From Myxococcales bacterium (GTDB taxonomy: Bacteria > Myxococcota_A > Bradymonadia > UBA7976 > UBA1532): a stretch of DNA of 64,000 bases. The stretch lies in NCBI GenBank assembly GCA_020633465.1, contig JACKDN010000003.1:496001-560000 (forward strand), given 5' to 3'. How positions within the stretch are numbered: position 1 is the first letter of the stretch; every line of letters begins with the position of its first letter. Below, one piece after another: positions 34,901 to 49,800 of the stretch. A model generated the notes under the pieces. The model did no database searches, was not told the origin of the DNA, and saw nothing but the letters and a program-made list of their open reading frames with translations. The translations under genes were made by a program, and so were the position numbers.

Positions 34901-35974
34901 CCCGCCGTGCATGTACTGCGCGCCCTTCAGCAGGCGGTCCTTGATCCACTGCGGCACCTGCACGCCGCCGTTCTCCTCGGCGGCGAACAGGCCGACCGCG
35001 GTCCAGCCCACTTGCGAGGTGTCGATGTAGGGGGCGGCGTTGGTGTGGTAGTCCCACCCGCCGGCGATGCCGCCGTCGAAGGCGAACTCGCTCATGCCCC
35101 AGAAGAAGTACTCGGCGGCGTTCTGGACGATCTCACCGAGCGTCCGCCCGCCCACCTCGGCGGCGTAGCCCAGATCGGCCGGCGCGACGTAGTTCATGTC
35201 GCCCCAGCTGGCCAGCGCCTCGAGCACCGGGCCCTGCGTGTAGTTCTCGACGCCGTGCGCGTTCTGCGACTGGTAGTACAGGCAGTAGCCGTCGCCGTTG
35301 ACGTCGGGGTTCTCGCCCTGCTGAAGCTGACCGGCGATGTTCAGCCGGTACATCTCGCCGAGCAGGTAGTGGATGACGCCCTGCGCGTCGTCGACGTAGG
35401 GCGAGACCGCGGGCGACACGCCGGCGCGGTGGCCACGGTTCATCATCGCCTGCGCCAGCGCGGCGGTGGCGGCGCGGTGGCCCCACCAGGCCTTGCGGCC
35501 GTCGGCGCTGCGGGTGAGGCTCTTGTGGCCGTACCAGAGGCCGTTGCTGATCGCCCGGTTCACCCGCTGGCCGCGGGTGGGGGCGCTGTGGGCCTTGACG
35601 TAGAAGTCGGCCGACGCCGGCTCGCCGGCCGCGCCGCACCGGGCCTCGACGCGCGCCACGAACAGGCGGGTCTGGCCGATGTCGGGGTAGGTGTGCTTGA
35701 CGCCCAGGTCGTAGCGGCTGGGCGCGTTGGTCCAGCCCATGTCGAAGGTGCCGTCGCCCTCGAAGTCCCAGCGGTACTGGATGGTGTCACCGCAGGCGCC
35801 GCGCGCCACGGCCTGCATCCAGAACCACTGGCCGGCGACGGCGTCGTGGGGGACGGTCGGCGCCGTGCCCACCCAGGGCACCGTCACCGGCCGAAAGGCC
35901 TCCTGCGCCAACGCCGTGCCCGTCGACGCCGCCACGAAGGCCAGGGCCAGAAGTTTCGTTCCTGTTCCGCGCAT
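28952..35974 (-). CDS. giant secreted calcium-repeat protein with MYXO-CTERM tail
   Basis: 2340 residues, ATG preceded by GGAGGAG. Order: a signal peptide (about 1-23), a PKD-like beta domain, an alpha/alpha-toroid-like region (about 130-520; the prenyltransferase or terpene-cyclase fold is my impression), PKD-type domains (about 520-1000), twenty 36-residue thrombospondin type 3 repeats ([20 protein letters not shown] type, about 1025-1745), fifteen or so 22-residue repeats ([18 protein letters not shown] type, about 1895-2225) and a C-terminal MYXO-CTERM tail: Cys, Gly-rich hinge, hydrophobic helix, RRRRR. The tail is normally cut and lipid-modified by a myxosortase, leaving the protein on the cell surface. 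The Asp-rich repeats should bind calcium and make a long rod. Confidence 0.92.
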   Translation of the reverse strand: MRGTGTKLLALAFVAASTGTALAQEAFRPVTVPWVGTAPTVPHDAVAGQWFWMQAVARGACGDTIQYRWDFEGDGTFDMGWTNAPSRYDLGVKHTYPDIGQTRLFVARVEARCGAAGEPASADFYVKAHSAPTRGQRVNRAISNGLWYGHKSLTRSADGRKAWWGHRAATAALAQAMMNRGHRAGVSPAVSPYVDDAQGVIHYLLGEMYRLNIAGQLQQGENPDVNGDGYCLYYQSQNAHGVENYTQGPVLEALASWGDMNYVAPADLGYAAEVGGRTLGEIVQNAAEYFFWGMSEFAFDGGIAGGWDYHTNAAPYIDTSQVGWTAVGLFAAEENGGVQVPQWIKDRLLKGAQYMHGGRVGGVPGTYGYRTPDANYGNLTRSGAMLAALAFALDKDPDANGLVGQTHGFISDYFDVGYIGTEGWRYAFLGNYYAMFQMSKGMRTFEPAFTTLNDGREWYPIVADWLIGHQNADGWFINDNSWMSSGVNAQMAHALGLLVLIPTVFDTPPVAVAHAEPALVGPGDTVTFRHDGSYAPDPQQGITTYRWNFVDAPEDDANGDGTVTPDEMVWEFVTVDPEARPTYAYDPDIDFGEEAVFTITLQVEDALGRKAIDQESATVRVSLINHPPVARAHPDGDRPYAAPQGGTVRLDASTSYDPDSDDAPAPGAEADRITSIRWDLDRDGTFETDGAAVDFAVPESWALGDVRVVQVEVCDDGRWTGETDAECGGDCTQCRQASARLVVTPVGFDVPVADADVDEGGQVAVQAAPIDPFFTNPTYIWTCGAPLDVIGAGAEVTVDASAANGPAEGWDVRCQLVVASGEFRSHSEFTVTVHNAPPAITAVDVAPSNEGQAAVVTITAQDPGGDAVTYDVDCDDDGQAELEGLAAGLAECTFADDGAPTVRVWARDVDGGVGQGTGVGAVANLNPTITAPGCPEAYEAEPSTLTFATDDPGPEDVVTCAFDGPAPGGAELNAATCVVTWTPTFDQAGAAPTAFALVATDGDGGEARASVACGAILRDRDGDGVPDRLDVCPDTPDPDQADLDGDDIGDACDADDDGDGTDDAADNCPRTANADQADLDGDDAGDACDTDDDGDGADDDADNCPRTANADQADLDGDDAGDACDADDDGDGVDDEDDNCARVVNADQADLDGDDAGDACDADDDGDGADDDADNCPRTANADQADLDGDDAGDACDADDDGDGTDDDADNCPRTANADQADLDGDTAGDACDDDDDGDGVDDVDDNCPRVENADQANLDRDLQGDACDADDDNDGTDDEADNCPRTANANQADIDADGDGDACDDDDDGDGIDDDADNCPRTPNADQADLDQDERGDVCDGDVDDDGIPDETDNCPRTDNFDQADLDGDGQGDACDADDDGDGVPDGEDNCARVANADQLNLDGDGPGDACDADDDNDGTDDEADNCPRTANGDQGDLDGDGAGDACDHDDDGDGLDDDADNCPRVANPEQADLEGDGAGDACDADDDDDAMDDDFDNCPRVANPEQGDLDGDGAGDACDDDDDGDGVNDDADNCARTANADQADLDGDGAGDACDPNDDDDGVDDDADNCPRVANPDQADLDGDGVGDACDADDDDDGSDDDADNCPRIANADQLDLDGDAAGDACDDDDDGDGVNDDADNCPRVANEDQADEDGNGQGDACDGDDDGDEIGDEADNCPQVANADQADLDGDGVGDACDDDDDGDGVEDAFDDCPAAANDDQTDTDGDGEGDACDDDDDGDGVSDEDERAAGTDPNASDSDGDGIDDGVEAEGEAGTDPLNPDTDGDGLCDGPVSVEDVCVGGEDRDANGVVDAGETDPAAADTDEDGLCDGASDVPEVCVAGEDLNQDGVVDDDETDPTVFDTDGGGVGDGAERGAAHPTDPRNPSDDDRDDDGVSDEDEVTNGTDPDAPDSDGDGVDDGDEREAGTDPNAGDSDGDGVSDGDEREAGTDPNAGDSDGDGVSDGDERDAGTDPRNGDSDGDGVSDGDEREAGTDPRNGDSDGDGVSDGEERQAGTDPNERDSDGDGVRDGTERREGTDPTSADSDGDGLSDGIERGLGTDPHAADTDGDGVSDADEVEAGTNPRRVDTDGDGVNDGDEIEAGTDPRSADSDGDGVSDRDEAEAGTDPRSADTDGDGISDRDEAEAGTNPRSSDSDGDGVSDRDEVRDGTDPNAADSDGDGLDDGEEAELGTDPLDADSDEDGLDDGEEVEIGTDPLDVDTDGDGIQDGTEVGRTQGGAGTAPGTFVPDADPDTTTDPLNADTDGDGLSDGAEDTNRDGSFGDGESDPLLGADGEPVEVGTISGSAPMGCTAAPGRGGLPFGGLMMLVMLGLLRRRRR
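29280..30310 (-). repeat. array of 66-bp units encoding Asp-rich 22-residue repeats
   Basis: About fifteen consecutive units of [18 protein letters not shown] type inside the giant gene. Units are coding-level repeats with variable DNA identity, not a CRISPR array. The two best-conserved neighbouring pairs differ by only one or two residues, which suggests recent unit duplication. Confidence 0.85.
30738..32925 (-). repeat. array of 108-bp units encoding thrombospondin type 3 repeats
   Basis: Twenty consecutive 36-residue units, each with DNCPR near the start and GDACD near the end, so two cysteines per unit that can form the usual disulfides and six or more acidic calcium ligands. Units 2-6 are almost identical, pointing to recent amplification; units towards the C-terminus are more diverged. 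Confidence 0.88.
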
Positions 35975-36079
35975 CCGCTCTCTCTCCTCCGCATGTGCCC
36001 GTGTGGCAACCGGCCGTCATACGGCGGAGGGCGGATTGGGAAAGATACGGATGGGTGCGCGTGAACCCCTGGGCGCCGA

Positions 36080-36802
36080 TTACGGGCGCGCGGCGGCCGC
36101 CATCAGGATGCCGGCGGCCACGCCGACGTTCAGCGACTCGACCGCGGCGGTGCCGGGCACGGCCACCTGCACCGTGCAGGCGCGGCGGCTGGCCTTCGAC
36201 ATCCCCTCGGCCTCGCTCCCCATCACCAGGCACAGGGGTCGTGGCAGGGGGGTGTCGAACACACCGGCCGGCGCGCGCTGATCGGCCCCGACGATCGTGA
36301 AGCCGCGCCGCGCGAGCGCCTCGAGCGCCCGCGGCACCTCGGCGGTCGACACCGGCACCACCTCGGCGCCGCCCTGGGCCACGCGGATGGCCGCCGGGTT
36401 CAGGGCCTCCTCCTCCGGGCCGTCGACCAGCACCGCGGCCACGCCGAACCAGGCCGCGCTGCGCAGCACCGAGCCGACGTTGTGCGGGTTCGAGACGCCG
36501 TCGAGCGCGACCACCACCGCGTCGGCGGGCAGGCGCCCCAGCAGGCGCGGGAAGGGCACGGTCGGCAGGGGATCGGCGGTCACCACGACGCCCTCGTGGT
36601 GCACCGTGCCGGCGACGTTCGCCAGATCGTCCGGGCCGGCCTCGTTGTACGGGCGGCGCTGCTTCGCGGCGGCCTTCAGCAGGGGCCGCAGGTCGTCGCG
36701 CCGCGCCGCGTCGTACAGGATGCGCTGGATCGCCTCGGGCCGGTGCCGGCCCAGCGCCAGGGCGGCCCGCAGGCCGTACACGGTCGCCGGTCGTCTCGCC
36801 AT
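36080..36802 (-). CDS. TrmH/SpoU family RNA 2'-O-methyltransferase
   Basis: 240 residues. I use ATG 36802, which has GAGGAGG upstream, not the in-frame ATG at 36838. SPOUT motifs: motif 1 LDGVSNPHNVGSVLRSA (Asn and Arg), motif 2 CLVMGSEAEGMS, motif 3 VPGTAAVESLNVGVA, together forming the knotted SAM site. About 80 N-terminal residues form an L30-like RNA-binding domain. It methylates a ribose in tRNA or 23S rRNA; the exact target cannot be told. It ends 106 bases from the giant gene start on the same strand. Confidence 0.92.
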   Translation of the reverse strand: MARRPATVYGLRAALALGRHRPEAIQRILYDAARRDDLRPLLKAAAKQRRPYNEAGPDDLANVAGTVHHEGVVVTADPLPTVPFPRLLGRLPADAVVVALDGVSNPHNVGSVLRSAAWFGVAAVLVDGPEEEALNPAAIRVAQGGAEVVPVSTAEVPRALEALARRGFTIVGADQRAPAGVFDTPLPRPLCLVMGSEAEGMSKASRRACTVQVAVPGTAAVESLNVGVAAGILMAAAARP

Positions 36803-36846
36803 CGTGGCCTCCTCGCCGCTCGACGCGCCTTGTAGCACGGGGCCAG

Positions 36847-36862
36847 CGGCGACGACCTTGCA
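36847..36862 (+). promoter_or_regulatory. candidate sigma-54 promoter of the MopE-repeat lipoprotein
   Basis: CGGCGACGACCTTGCA keeps GG and a perfect TTGCA at the right spacing (8 of 12 consensus matches). The predicted start near 36873 would put the following palindrome at the very start of the transcript. Confidence 0.35.
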
Positions 36863-36870
36863 TTCGCGCC

Positions 36871-36897
36871 GCGATGTGCCGGACTATCGCACATCGC
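36871..36897. promoter_or_regulatory. perfect interrupted palindrome, candidate operator or 5' hairpin
   Basis: GCGATGTGC, nine bases, GCACATCGC: a perfect 9-bp inverted repeat. It lies in the divergent region between the methyltransferase (start 36802) and the lipoprotein (start 36921), 23 bases upstream of the latter. The form fits binding of a dimeric regulator. Confidence 0.5.
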
Positions 36898-36920
36898 CTT
36901 ACCTGCGTCGGGGGGACGTG

Positions 36921-42579
<5,659 letters not shown>

Positions 42580-42583
<4 letters not shown>

Positions 42584-43218
42584 TCCGAACGACGCTCTGC
42601 CTCGCCGCGGCCCTCGCGCTCGGCGCCTGCACCGAAGAGGACGAGCGTCCCGGCCGGGGCAGCGGGCAGGCATCGCCGGCGCAGGACGCCGCGCCGGCCA
42701 GCGACGCGGACACGGGGCCCGAGCCGGCCGAGGACGCCGCGGCGCGCGTCGACAGCGCGCCGCCGCCCGCCGGGGGCGTGTCGTACCTGCGCATCGTGGA
42801 CACCAGCGAAGGGCTGGGCTTCGGCGCCGGCCCGGGCGCCGACATCGACGCGATCCGCTGGACCTGCGGCGCCGAGATGCCGGTCTGGGCGTCCGCCGCG
42901 TTCGGCGCGGTGATCGACAACCGCGTCGCGCCCGGCTCGGCCTCGCCCATCGGCAACCTGTACGGCGAGGCCCAGCGCGGCTGCGAGCTGGTGACGGACT
43001 GCGCCGCCAACCTGGGCCTGCGAGGCGAGATCTACGTGCCGACCGATCGCGCCGATCTCACCGGCTGTTCGGTCGAGATCTTCGAGGCGGACGATCCGGG
43101 CAGCGACGGTTTCGAGGTGTTCTGGTGTTCGGCCCCGAACCCGCCGGCGTGCGGTGAGGTGATCGGCCGCGGCACCGACGGCGCCATCGCCACCTTCACG
43201 GTGCCGCCCCGCCGTTGA
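42580..43218 (+). CDS. lipoprotein, unknown function
   Basis: 212 residues. The signal ends in ALALGACTEE (lipobox LGAC), followed by an acidic Ala/Pro linker of about 45 residues. The globular part (about 67-212) has four or five cysteines and a beta-rich pattern without a family I recognise. The ATG overlaps the (frame-corrected) stop of the MopE-repeat gene, so the two are likely co-translated and both lipid-anchored. Confidence 0.8.
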
Positions 43219-43237
43219 TCCCCGGCGGACGCGCCGA

Positions 43238-43267
43238 TTGTCCGCCCCGCGCGGGCGCGGCTATGCT
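43238..43267 (+). promoter_or_regulatory. candidate sigma-70 promoter of the prepilin-like gene
   Basis: TTGTCC, 18 bases, TATGCT, with four of six matches in each hexamer. The start near 43274 leaves a short leader to the ATG at 43290, which has GAGGAG upstream. Confidence 0.4.
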
Positions 43268-43289
43268 GCGCAGAGCAGAGGAGCAACGG

Positions 43290-44903
43290 ATGCACCGGTC
43301 CCGCGCGGCGCGCCCCCACGGCATGACCCTCATCGAGATGCTGGTCGTCGTCGCGATCGTGGCGCTGCTGGTCGTGATGATCGTGGTCATCCTGCTGCCC
43401 GACGACGATCGCAAGTGCCGGCTCGAGGCCGAGCGCCTGGCCGCCTACATGACCTCGGCCTCCGCCGAGGCCGACGTGCGCAACGCGTCCACGCGGGTGG
43501 GCTGCACCTTCGACAAGCAGAGCTGTGATCGCGAGGCCGCGCGCATCGGCGCGGCGCTGACCGAGCGGGTGTACGAGGACGATCCGCGGGCCGACCCCTT
43601 CGACGTGCGGCGCCCGGTGAAGCTGACGACGGTGATCACGCCCACCACCGGCGAGGTGCAGAACGGCACCGCGTGGATCGTGTTCGACCGCACGCGCAGC
43701 GTCGGCGGCGTCGCGGTGCTCGAGCTGGGCGAGGCGGTGTACTCGGTGGTCGTGCCGCCGAAGGGCGGGGCGGTGTACGTCGAGAAGGGCAAGGCCAAGG
43801 TGCCGCCGGCGCCCTCGCCGCTGCCCGGCAAGGATCTGCTGCCCGCGTTCGCGCTGCAGGGCGGGGGCGACGACGAGCCGGGCGGCGGGACGGTGACCGT
43901 GCCGCCCGGCGGGTCGACGGTGCCGCCGCCCGCCCCGCCGCCCGACGTCCCGCCGCCCGACGAACCGGACGAGCCGGATCCCATCGAGCCGGATCCGACG
44001 CCGCCGGCCGATCCGCCGGATCCGCCCGATCCCGTCGAGCCGCCCTACGATCCGCCGCCCGAGGAGCCGGAGGAGCCCGAGGAGCCGGAGGAGCCCGAGG
44101 AGCCCGAGGACGAGTGCACCCTCGACAGCGAGTGCGGCGATCCCGAGTGGTACACCTGCTATCAGAACCGCTGCGTGCCCGACGTGCCCGCGACCGTCGA
44201 TCTGCGGGTGCGTACCATCGACGTCGTCAACCCGCTCGGGATCGCCGATCTCCTCGAGGAGGAGTTGCAGGCGCAGATCAGCGCCAACGACCTCAACCTC
44301 GTGGTGCGGCTGCAGAAGCACGAGAACGTGCCGCCCGGGCGGGAGCAGCAGCGGCTGGCCTGGGTCACCTACGCCCAGCCCACGCTCCTGACCGACGACT
44401 TCGGCTACCCGATCTACCAACGAAACCGCGCACTGCCCTCGTACGCCGGCATCGCCAGTCCAGCCCCCTGTACGCTCGCGGGCCGCAACCTCTGCTACGA
44501 GATCACGCTGGCCGATCCGGGCGCGAAGAGTCGGCTGGGCATCCTGTTGCGAGGTCTGCGGGCGAACGTCCCCTGCTACACCAAGCTGTCGGTCACCGCG
44601 CGCATGTCCATCGAGCTCGTGGCGGAACAGTCCCCGGCGCAGGGGGATCTGATCCTGCTCGGCGCCATGACCGAGACCACCGCGCGCAACACCTTCATCA
44701 ACTTCAACGACCAACGCGTGCCGATCCACACGGTCCTCCGCAGCGTTGGCCTGCAGCCGACCTTCGACTCGGACGCGCTGTTCGGCAACCCGGACGGTGT
44801 GCCGGACTCCTACCAGTTCGATTTTACGGCCTTCGCCAGTCGCATCGGTTTGAGGGGCAACCTGGCCAGCGACGACATCGATCCCGCCAGCCTGTGCCCC
44901 TGA
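43290..44903 (+). CDS. prepilin-type protein fused to a large secreted domain
   Basis: 537 residues. A class III (type IV pilin/GspH) leader ends in G followed by MTLIEMLVVVAIVALLV, with Glu at the +5 position needed for prepilin peptidase processing. A pilin-like stretch (to about 190) is followed by a Pro/Glu linker (DEPDEPDPIEPDPTPP and EEPEEPEEPEE). Then comes a Cys-bounded C-terminal domain (CTLDSECGDPEWYTCYQNRC onwards). That domain resembles the lipoprotein domain of the next gene (shared DxxCG-C-C spacing, then LN-LV blocks). It is unusual because pilins are normally 150-200 residues. It could be an adhesin carried on a pilus or pseudopilus. Confidence 0.85.
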   Translation: MHRSRAARPHGMTLIEMLVVVAIVALLVVMIVVILLPDDDRKCRLEAERLAAYMTSASAEADVRNASTRVGCTFDKQSCDREAARIGAALTERVYEDDPRADPFDVRRPVKLTTVITPTTGEVQNGTAWIVFDRTRSVGGVAVLELGEAVYSVVVPPKGGAVYVEKGKAKVPPAPSPLPGKDLLPAFALQGGGDDEPGGGTVTVPPGGSTVPPPAPPPDVPPPDEPDEPDPIEPDPTPPADPPDPPDPVEPPYDPPPEEPEEPEEPEEPEEPEDECTLDSECGDPEWYTCYQNRCVPDVPATVDLRVRTIDVVNPLGIADLLEEELQAQISANDLNLVVRLQKHENVPPGREQQRLAWVTYAQPTLLTDDFGYPIYQRNRALPSYAGIASPAPCTLAGRNLCYEITLADPGAKSRLGILLRGLRANVPCYTKLSVTARMSIELVAEQSPAQGDLILLGAMTETTARNTFINFNDQRVPIHTVLRSVGLQPTFDSDALFGNPDGVPDSYQFDFTAFASRIGLRGNLASDDIDPASLCP

Positions 44904-44937
44904 GGGCCGAGGGCGCGCCGCGGTGAACACAGTCCAC

Positions 44938-44953
44938 TGGCCCGCGTCTTGCT
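44938..44953 (+). promoter_or_regulatory. sigma-54 promoter of the Gly-rich lipoprotein
   Basis: TGGCCCGCGTCTTGCT matches the sigma-54 consensus at 11 of 12 positions with exact spacing. The predicted start near 44964 leaves a 41-nt leader with AAGGAG before ATG 45005. Confidence 0.7.
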
Positions 44954-45004
44954 GGCCACTTCGGGCGTGGGCGGTGCCCGCCCGATCGACCAAGGAGTGC
45001 AGAC

Positions 45005-46198
45005 ATGCGCGTTTTCGTCAGCCCGCTGCTGACCGCTGCTCTCGCGTTCGCGGCCTTCGGCTGTGACGACGACAGCTCGTCGAAGACCCCCCTCGGCGGC
45101 CAGGACGCGGCCCCCGGCAACATGGACGCGGCGCCCGGCGCGGGCGGCAACCAGGGCCAGGGCGGCATGGGCGGCACGCCCGGGCAGGGGGGCGATCCCG
45201 GCCAGGGCGGCGATCCCGGCCAGGGCGGCGATCCCGGCCAGGGTGGCATGGGCGGCCAGGGCGGCATGGGCGGTGATCCCGGCCAGGGCGGCATGGGCGG
45301 CACGCCCGCCGACGACGCGGGCGTCGACCCCGACTCGGGGGTCGACCCTGACATGGATGTCACGCCCGACGCCGAGCCGCCCCTGCCCGACATGGAGCCC
45401 CCGCCCCCGGCCGTCGACGCCGGCATGATGTGCATGGAGGGCGACGACTGCGGCGCCATGCGGCGCTGCGTCGAGGGTGTCTGCCGCATCGATCTGCGGC
45501 CCCAGGTGTTCCGCATGGCCACCGCCAGCGTCACCCAGCCCGAGCAGGCCGCGCCTTCGCTGCAGGTGGCCTTGTCGGCCGCGGCCGCGACCAACCAGCT
45601 GAACCTGCTCATCGAGCCGGGCGGCTACGACGCCGACGCCCAGCAGCGCTTCTACGTCGGCAACGGCCGTAGCGAGAACGAGGCCTACACCTACATCCAC
45701 ACCCTGCCCATCCAGAACTTCGACGGTGTGTGGCGCGAGGGCGAGCGCCCCGACGGCACCGAGGGCATCCTGTGGACCAAGGAGGGGCAGACCGACTTCC
45801 TGCTCAACGTGCCCGCCGGCCGCGTGACCCTCGAGGACGGCACCGAGGTGTCCTGCTCGACGCGCTTCACCGCCACGGTGAACATCACCATCTGGCCCGA
45901 TCTCGACGAGAACGGCGGCACCATCCTCCGGGCCGACGTCGACGGCTACACCCGCCAGAACGACGTCGAGCAGGTCGAGGTGCGCTTCAACGGTCAGACC
46001 ATCCGCTTCGCCGATCTGCTGATGAACGACGTGCTCGTCGACGCGGACGGCGACGGTGATCCCAGCGAGTACCGCTTCGCGCTCAGCCTCGAGGCGCTGC
46101 CGATCGTCTTCGTCGACAACCCGCCGGCCGGCGACGGCTCGAACCGCGAGCCGAACCCACCGGACGCCAACCCGGCCGAGTGCGACAACCTGGACTGA
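45005..46198 (+). CDS. Gly-rich lipoprotein, partner-type domain
   Basis: 397 residues. The lipobox is AAFGC. Residues 30-110 are GQGGDPGQGG-type Gly/Gln/Asp/Pro repeats (DNA minisatellite, 45140-45310), followed by an acidic Pro linker. A C-terminal domain of about 260 residues starts with CMEGDDCGAMRRCVEGVC and resembles the end of the preceding prepilin-like protein, which suggests paralogous surface modules. A sigma-54 promoter and a good ribosome site precede it. Surface localisation is likely, function unknown. Confidence 0.82.
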   Translation: MRVFVSPLLTAALAFAAFGCDDDSSSKTPLGGQDAAPGNMDAAPGAGGNQGQGGMGGTPGQGGDPGQGGDPGQGGDPGQGGMGGQGGMGGDPGQGGMGGTPADDAGVDPDSGVDPDMDVTPDAEPPLPDMEPPPPAVDAGMMCMEGDDCGAMRRCVEGVCRIDLRPQVFRMATASVTQPEQAAPSLQVALSAAAATNQLNLLIEPGGYDADAQQRFYVGNGRSENEAYTYIHTLPIQNFDGVWREGERPDGTEGILWTKEGQTDFLLNVPAGRVTLEDGTEVSCSTRFTATVNITIWPDLDENGGTILRADVDGYTRQNDVEQVEVRFNGQTIRFADLLMNDVLVDADGDGDPSEYRFALSLEALPIVFVDNPPAGDGSNREPNPPDANPAECDNLD

Positions 46199-46242
46199 TC
46201 GCGCCTCGCCCCCGCCCCCGGGGGTGCGTCGCGCCGCACCCC

Positions 46243-46271
46243 CTGCCCCCCGCACCCCGATTCGGTATACT
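46243..46271 (+). promoter_or_regulatory. candidate sigma-70 promoter of the FKBP gene
   Basis: A good -10 hexamer, TATACT (46266-46271), follows a poor -35 (CTGCCC) at 17 bases. Start near 46278; leader of 50 nt. Confidence 0.35.
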
Positions 46272-46327
46272 CCGCCCCGCGCGGGTCGGCACCCGGCCGA
46301 TCCGCGCCCCGGATGCGGAGGACGCGC

Positions 46328-46831
46328 GTGCAGGGCTTGCAAATCGCCGAGGGTCTGGTGGTCACGATCGAGTACACGCTGCGCGACGCGGCGGGGAAGG
46401 TGCTCGAGTCGTCGGCCGATCGAGGGCCGGTCACCTTCAAGATCGGCTCCGATCGCATGCTGCCGGGCGTCGAGAAGGCCATCGACGGCATGACGGTGGG
46501 CGAGACCCGCAAGGGCGTCATCCCGCCCGGCGAGCTCTTGCCCCGCAAGCCCACGGCGACCCGCGAGGTGGGCTTCAACGAGTTCCCGGAGGGCGTGCGG
46601 CCGGACGTGGGCGACCGCTTCCAGGCCAAGGGCGTCGACGGCAACCCGGTGGTGTTCGAGGTGCTCGAGAAGCACGACAAGGGCGTGAAGGTGCAGCTGC
46701 TGCACCCGCTGCACGACACCGAGGTGCACTACGAGGTGCGCGTGCTGGCGGCCCGCAAGTCGAACCTGCCGCCGCCCGCCCCGCTGGACGTGCCCGATCT
46801 GACCGACGAGCTGCTCGAACCGGAAGAGTAG
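46328..46831 (+). CDS. FKBP-type peptidyl-prolyl isomerase (SlyD-like)
   Basis: 167 residues. I use GTG 46328 because GGAGG lies eight bases upstream; ATG 46313 would add five residues over that site. FKBP motifs TIEYTLRDAAGKVLESS and FKIGSDRMLPGVEKAIDGM are followed by an insert-in-flap segment (NEFPEGVRPDVGDRF) of SlyD type. No histidine-rich metal tail is present. It catalyses prolyl cis-trans isomerisation in the cytoplasm and may chaperone folding. It converges with the VCBS lipoprotein gene. Confidence 0.9.
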   Translation: MQGLQIAEGLVVTIEYTLRDAAGKVLESSADRGPVTFKIGSDRMLPGVEKAIDGMTVGETRKGVIPPGELLPRKPTATREVGFNEFPEGVRPDVGDRFQAKGVDGNPVVFEVLEKHDKGVKVQLLHPLHDTEVHYEVRVLAARKSNLPPPAPLDVPDLTDELLEPEE

Positions 46832-46854
46832 GGCCGGGCGCGGCGCGCCCGGCC
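46832..46854. terminator. perfect hairpin between convergent genes
   Basis: GGCCGGGCGC, three bases, GCGCCCGGCC between the FKBP stop and the stop of the minus-strand lipoprotein. It works on both strands, but without a T-run. Confidence 0.45.
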
Positions 46855-46862
46855 GGCGCGGC

Positions 46863-49800
46863 CTACTCGCGGCCGCGCACCTCGATGACCGACGACCAGA
46901 GCTCCATCACGATCTGCACCGCGCGGGTGTTCATGCCCGGCATGCCCAGATCCATGAAGTGGACGATGACGTCGCTCGACATCGCCTCGCCCAGGGTCAC
47001 CAGCACCGGGGCCAGGGGCTGGCCGGGCACGAGCAGGCGCTCGGGCGTCTGATCGGCCACCAGGCTCTGGTACAGCACGGCGCCGACCGCGTCACGCGGG
47101 CCCGGGGCCAGCTGCACCGCGCGGCGGATGTCCAGCAGGGCCCAGCGGTAGTCGGCGGCCTGCAGCAGCGACAGGTGCGAGCGCAGCACCTGCACGCCCT
47201 CGGCGGTGCCGACGATCAGATCGTGATCGCCGTCGCCGTCGAGGTCGACCACCGCCAGCGCGCTGACCGCCGCGTCGACCGTCAGGCCCAGGCTGGCCTC
47301 GTCGGCGCGCTCGAAGCCGGCCAGCCGGTTGAACCACACCTTCAGGCCGTCCGCGCCGTAGACGATCAGGTCGTCGCGCGCGTCGCCGTCCAGATCGGCC
47401 ACCCGGGCGCCGATGTCGCCGGCGGCCCAGGTCAGCCCCAGCGCGCCGGTGACGAAGCTGCCCGCGTCGTCGTTGATGTAGAAGCGCGCGCCGTCGGCGC
47501 CGCCGGTCAGCACGTCCAGATCGCCGTCGCGATCGGCGTCCAGCACCGCGACGGTCGCCGCCCCCACGGTCGGGAACTCGGTGACCGGATCGGCCTGATC
47601 GAAGGGGCCGTTGACGCCGAACCACAGCTCCGAGCCGGCGGGCCGCACCGACACGAGATCGGGCGTGTCGTCCTTGTCCAGGTCGACGAACACCGCGTCG
47701 GTGCCGTCGGCGGCGTCGCCCATGTTGAAGGTGGTCAGGGGCTCGGGCTCGAAGCTGCCGTCGCCCTGGCCCAGGTACATGCGGCTGCCGGCGCCGGCCT
47801 GGATGAGCGCGTCGAGGGCGCCGTCGCGGTTGATGTCGCCCAACGCGACCGAGCGCGCGTTCAGGTTCGGCGAGATGCCCGACACCGCCAGGCGCGCGAA
47901 GCCGCCCAGGTTGGTGCCCAGCCAGACGCCGTTGATCAGGTTGCCGACGATCACCACGTCCGGGCGGCCGTCGGCGTTCAGATCGCCCATCGCCGCGTCG
48001 CGGATCTGCACGTTGGGGGGCAGGCCGGCCGCCTGCTCGTCGCGGCCCGAGAAGGTGCCGTCGGCCTGCTGCAGGAACACCGAGCTGCGGCCCAGGGCGT
48101 CGCCGGCGAGGGCGACGAGGTCGAGCCGGCCGTCCGCGTTGAGATCCGCGACGCCGATCCACGTGACCTCGTTGGCCGCGCCGAAGTCGCCGAAGTCGCG
48201 CAGGCCCTCGAAGGCGGGTTCGTAGCTGGCGTAGGGCTCGACCACCACCGCGCGCGTCGCCGCGGGATCGCTGAGGTTGCCGTTGAAGTCGTTCGCCCGC
48301 ACCGTCAGCACGGGATCCTCGGGATCCACCGGCACGTCGACCGCGCGCCAGCTGTTGTCGAGCGGATCGAGGTCGGCGCGCACGCCGTTGACCTCGACCC
48401 AGGCGACGCCCGCGCCCAGCTCGCCGTCGTCGGCGGTGCCCTCGACGATGGTGGGCACGGGCACGCTGGCGCCCTCGGGCGGGAAGGTGAGCTCGACGAC
48501 CGGGCCGGTGACGTCGCGGAAGATGTTCGACTGCGTGCTGACCGTGTTGCCGACGAGGTCGTAGACGACCACCGGCACCTCGGTCAGCCCTTCGGGCAGG
48601 TCGATGGTGCGGCAGGCGGCGGTCTGGCCGCCCTGGGGCTCGAGCACGGCGTCCTGGCCGCCGATGCTGACGCGGGTGACGCCCGAGCCGGCGTCGCGGA
48701 CGCGGACGCAGACGGCCACCTGGGGATCGGTGATGGTGACCTGCTCGCCGGGCTGGAGATCGTCGATGACGGGCGGCGTCTGGTCGACGCGGAACGAGTA
48801 GTTCACCGTCTCGACGTTGCCGCCCTGATCGCTGGCCTCGAGGCGGACGCTCTGGGGGCCGTCGGCGTACATCTGGGCGTAGGTGAAGCGGCCGTCGGCG
48901 CTGAGGCCCACCAGCTGGCCGTCGATGGTCAGGCGGGTGACGCCGCAGATGTCGTCGGTGACCCGGCCGGGGATCTGCACGCGGCGGGTCATCGGGTTGA
49001 CGCCGAGCCACGCGTCGCTCGCCGGCGTCACGGCGACGACCGGCGGCGTGACGTCCACGCGGATGGAGCGGGTCGTCTCCGCGTCGCGGCCGGCGCCGTT
49101 GGTGCCCTCGACGGTGAGCTCGACGTCGTCCCCGGGGGCCACGGGCACCATCTGGCAGAAGGTCCCGCCCGGCTGCAGCGCGGCCGCCACGCCGTTGGCC
49201 ATCACCGACGCGATGCCGCTCTCGGGATCACGGGCCGTGCCGCACACGTTCACCATGTCGGTGTTCACGCACACGCCGGCGTTGGGCTCGGTGATGCGCA
49301 CCGTGGGATCGCTGGGATCGAAGATCACCTCGATCGAGGCGTCGGCCGAGTCGCCCTCGTCCGTGGTGGCCACCCCGAAGATGGTGTGGCGGCCGGCCTG
49401 CGGCACCTGCAGGAAGGCCGAGAACTCGCCGTTCTGCACCATCGGGCGCTCCTCGGCGCCGTCCTCGCCCACGCGCAGCACCACCTCGGTCACCGCGGGG
49501 CACACGGTGCCGGCGACGCGCACCGTGGGCTCGGGCACGTAGGTGCCGTCCTGCGGCACGGTGATCGCGATGCAGGCGCTGTCGTCGATGCGGGTGACCT
49601 CGATCGTCGTGCAGCCGAGGTTGCCCGCCTCGTCGTCGCCGCACACCTCGACGCTGTTGACGCCGGGCTGCAGGTCGACGGTGATGGCGAAGGCGCCCGC
49701 GGCCGAGGCGCGCCCGTCGAAGGTGGCCTCGCCGGCCGGCCCGGTGACGGTGATCGTCACGCGGGACCGCGCCTCGGGCTCGCCGTCGGTCTCGATGCGT

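Noticed and set aside
29780..36064. 2094-codon open frame on the plus strand opposite the giant repeat gene
   Set aside because: It is the shadow of a GC-rich gene with strong codon periodicity. The translation is a monotone of GV/AV repeats without start signals, and the minus strand has signal peptide, repeats and a sorting tail.
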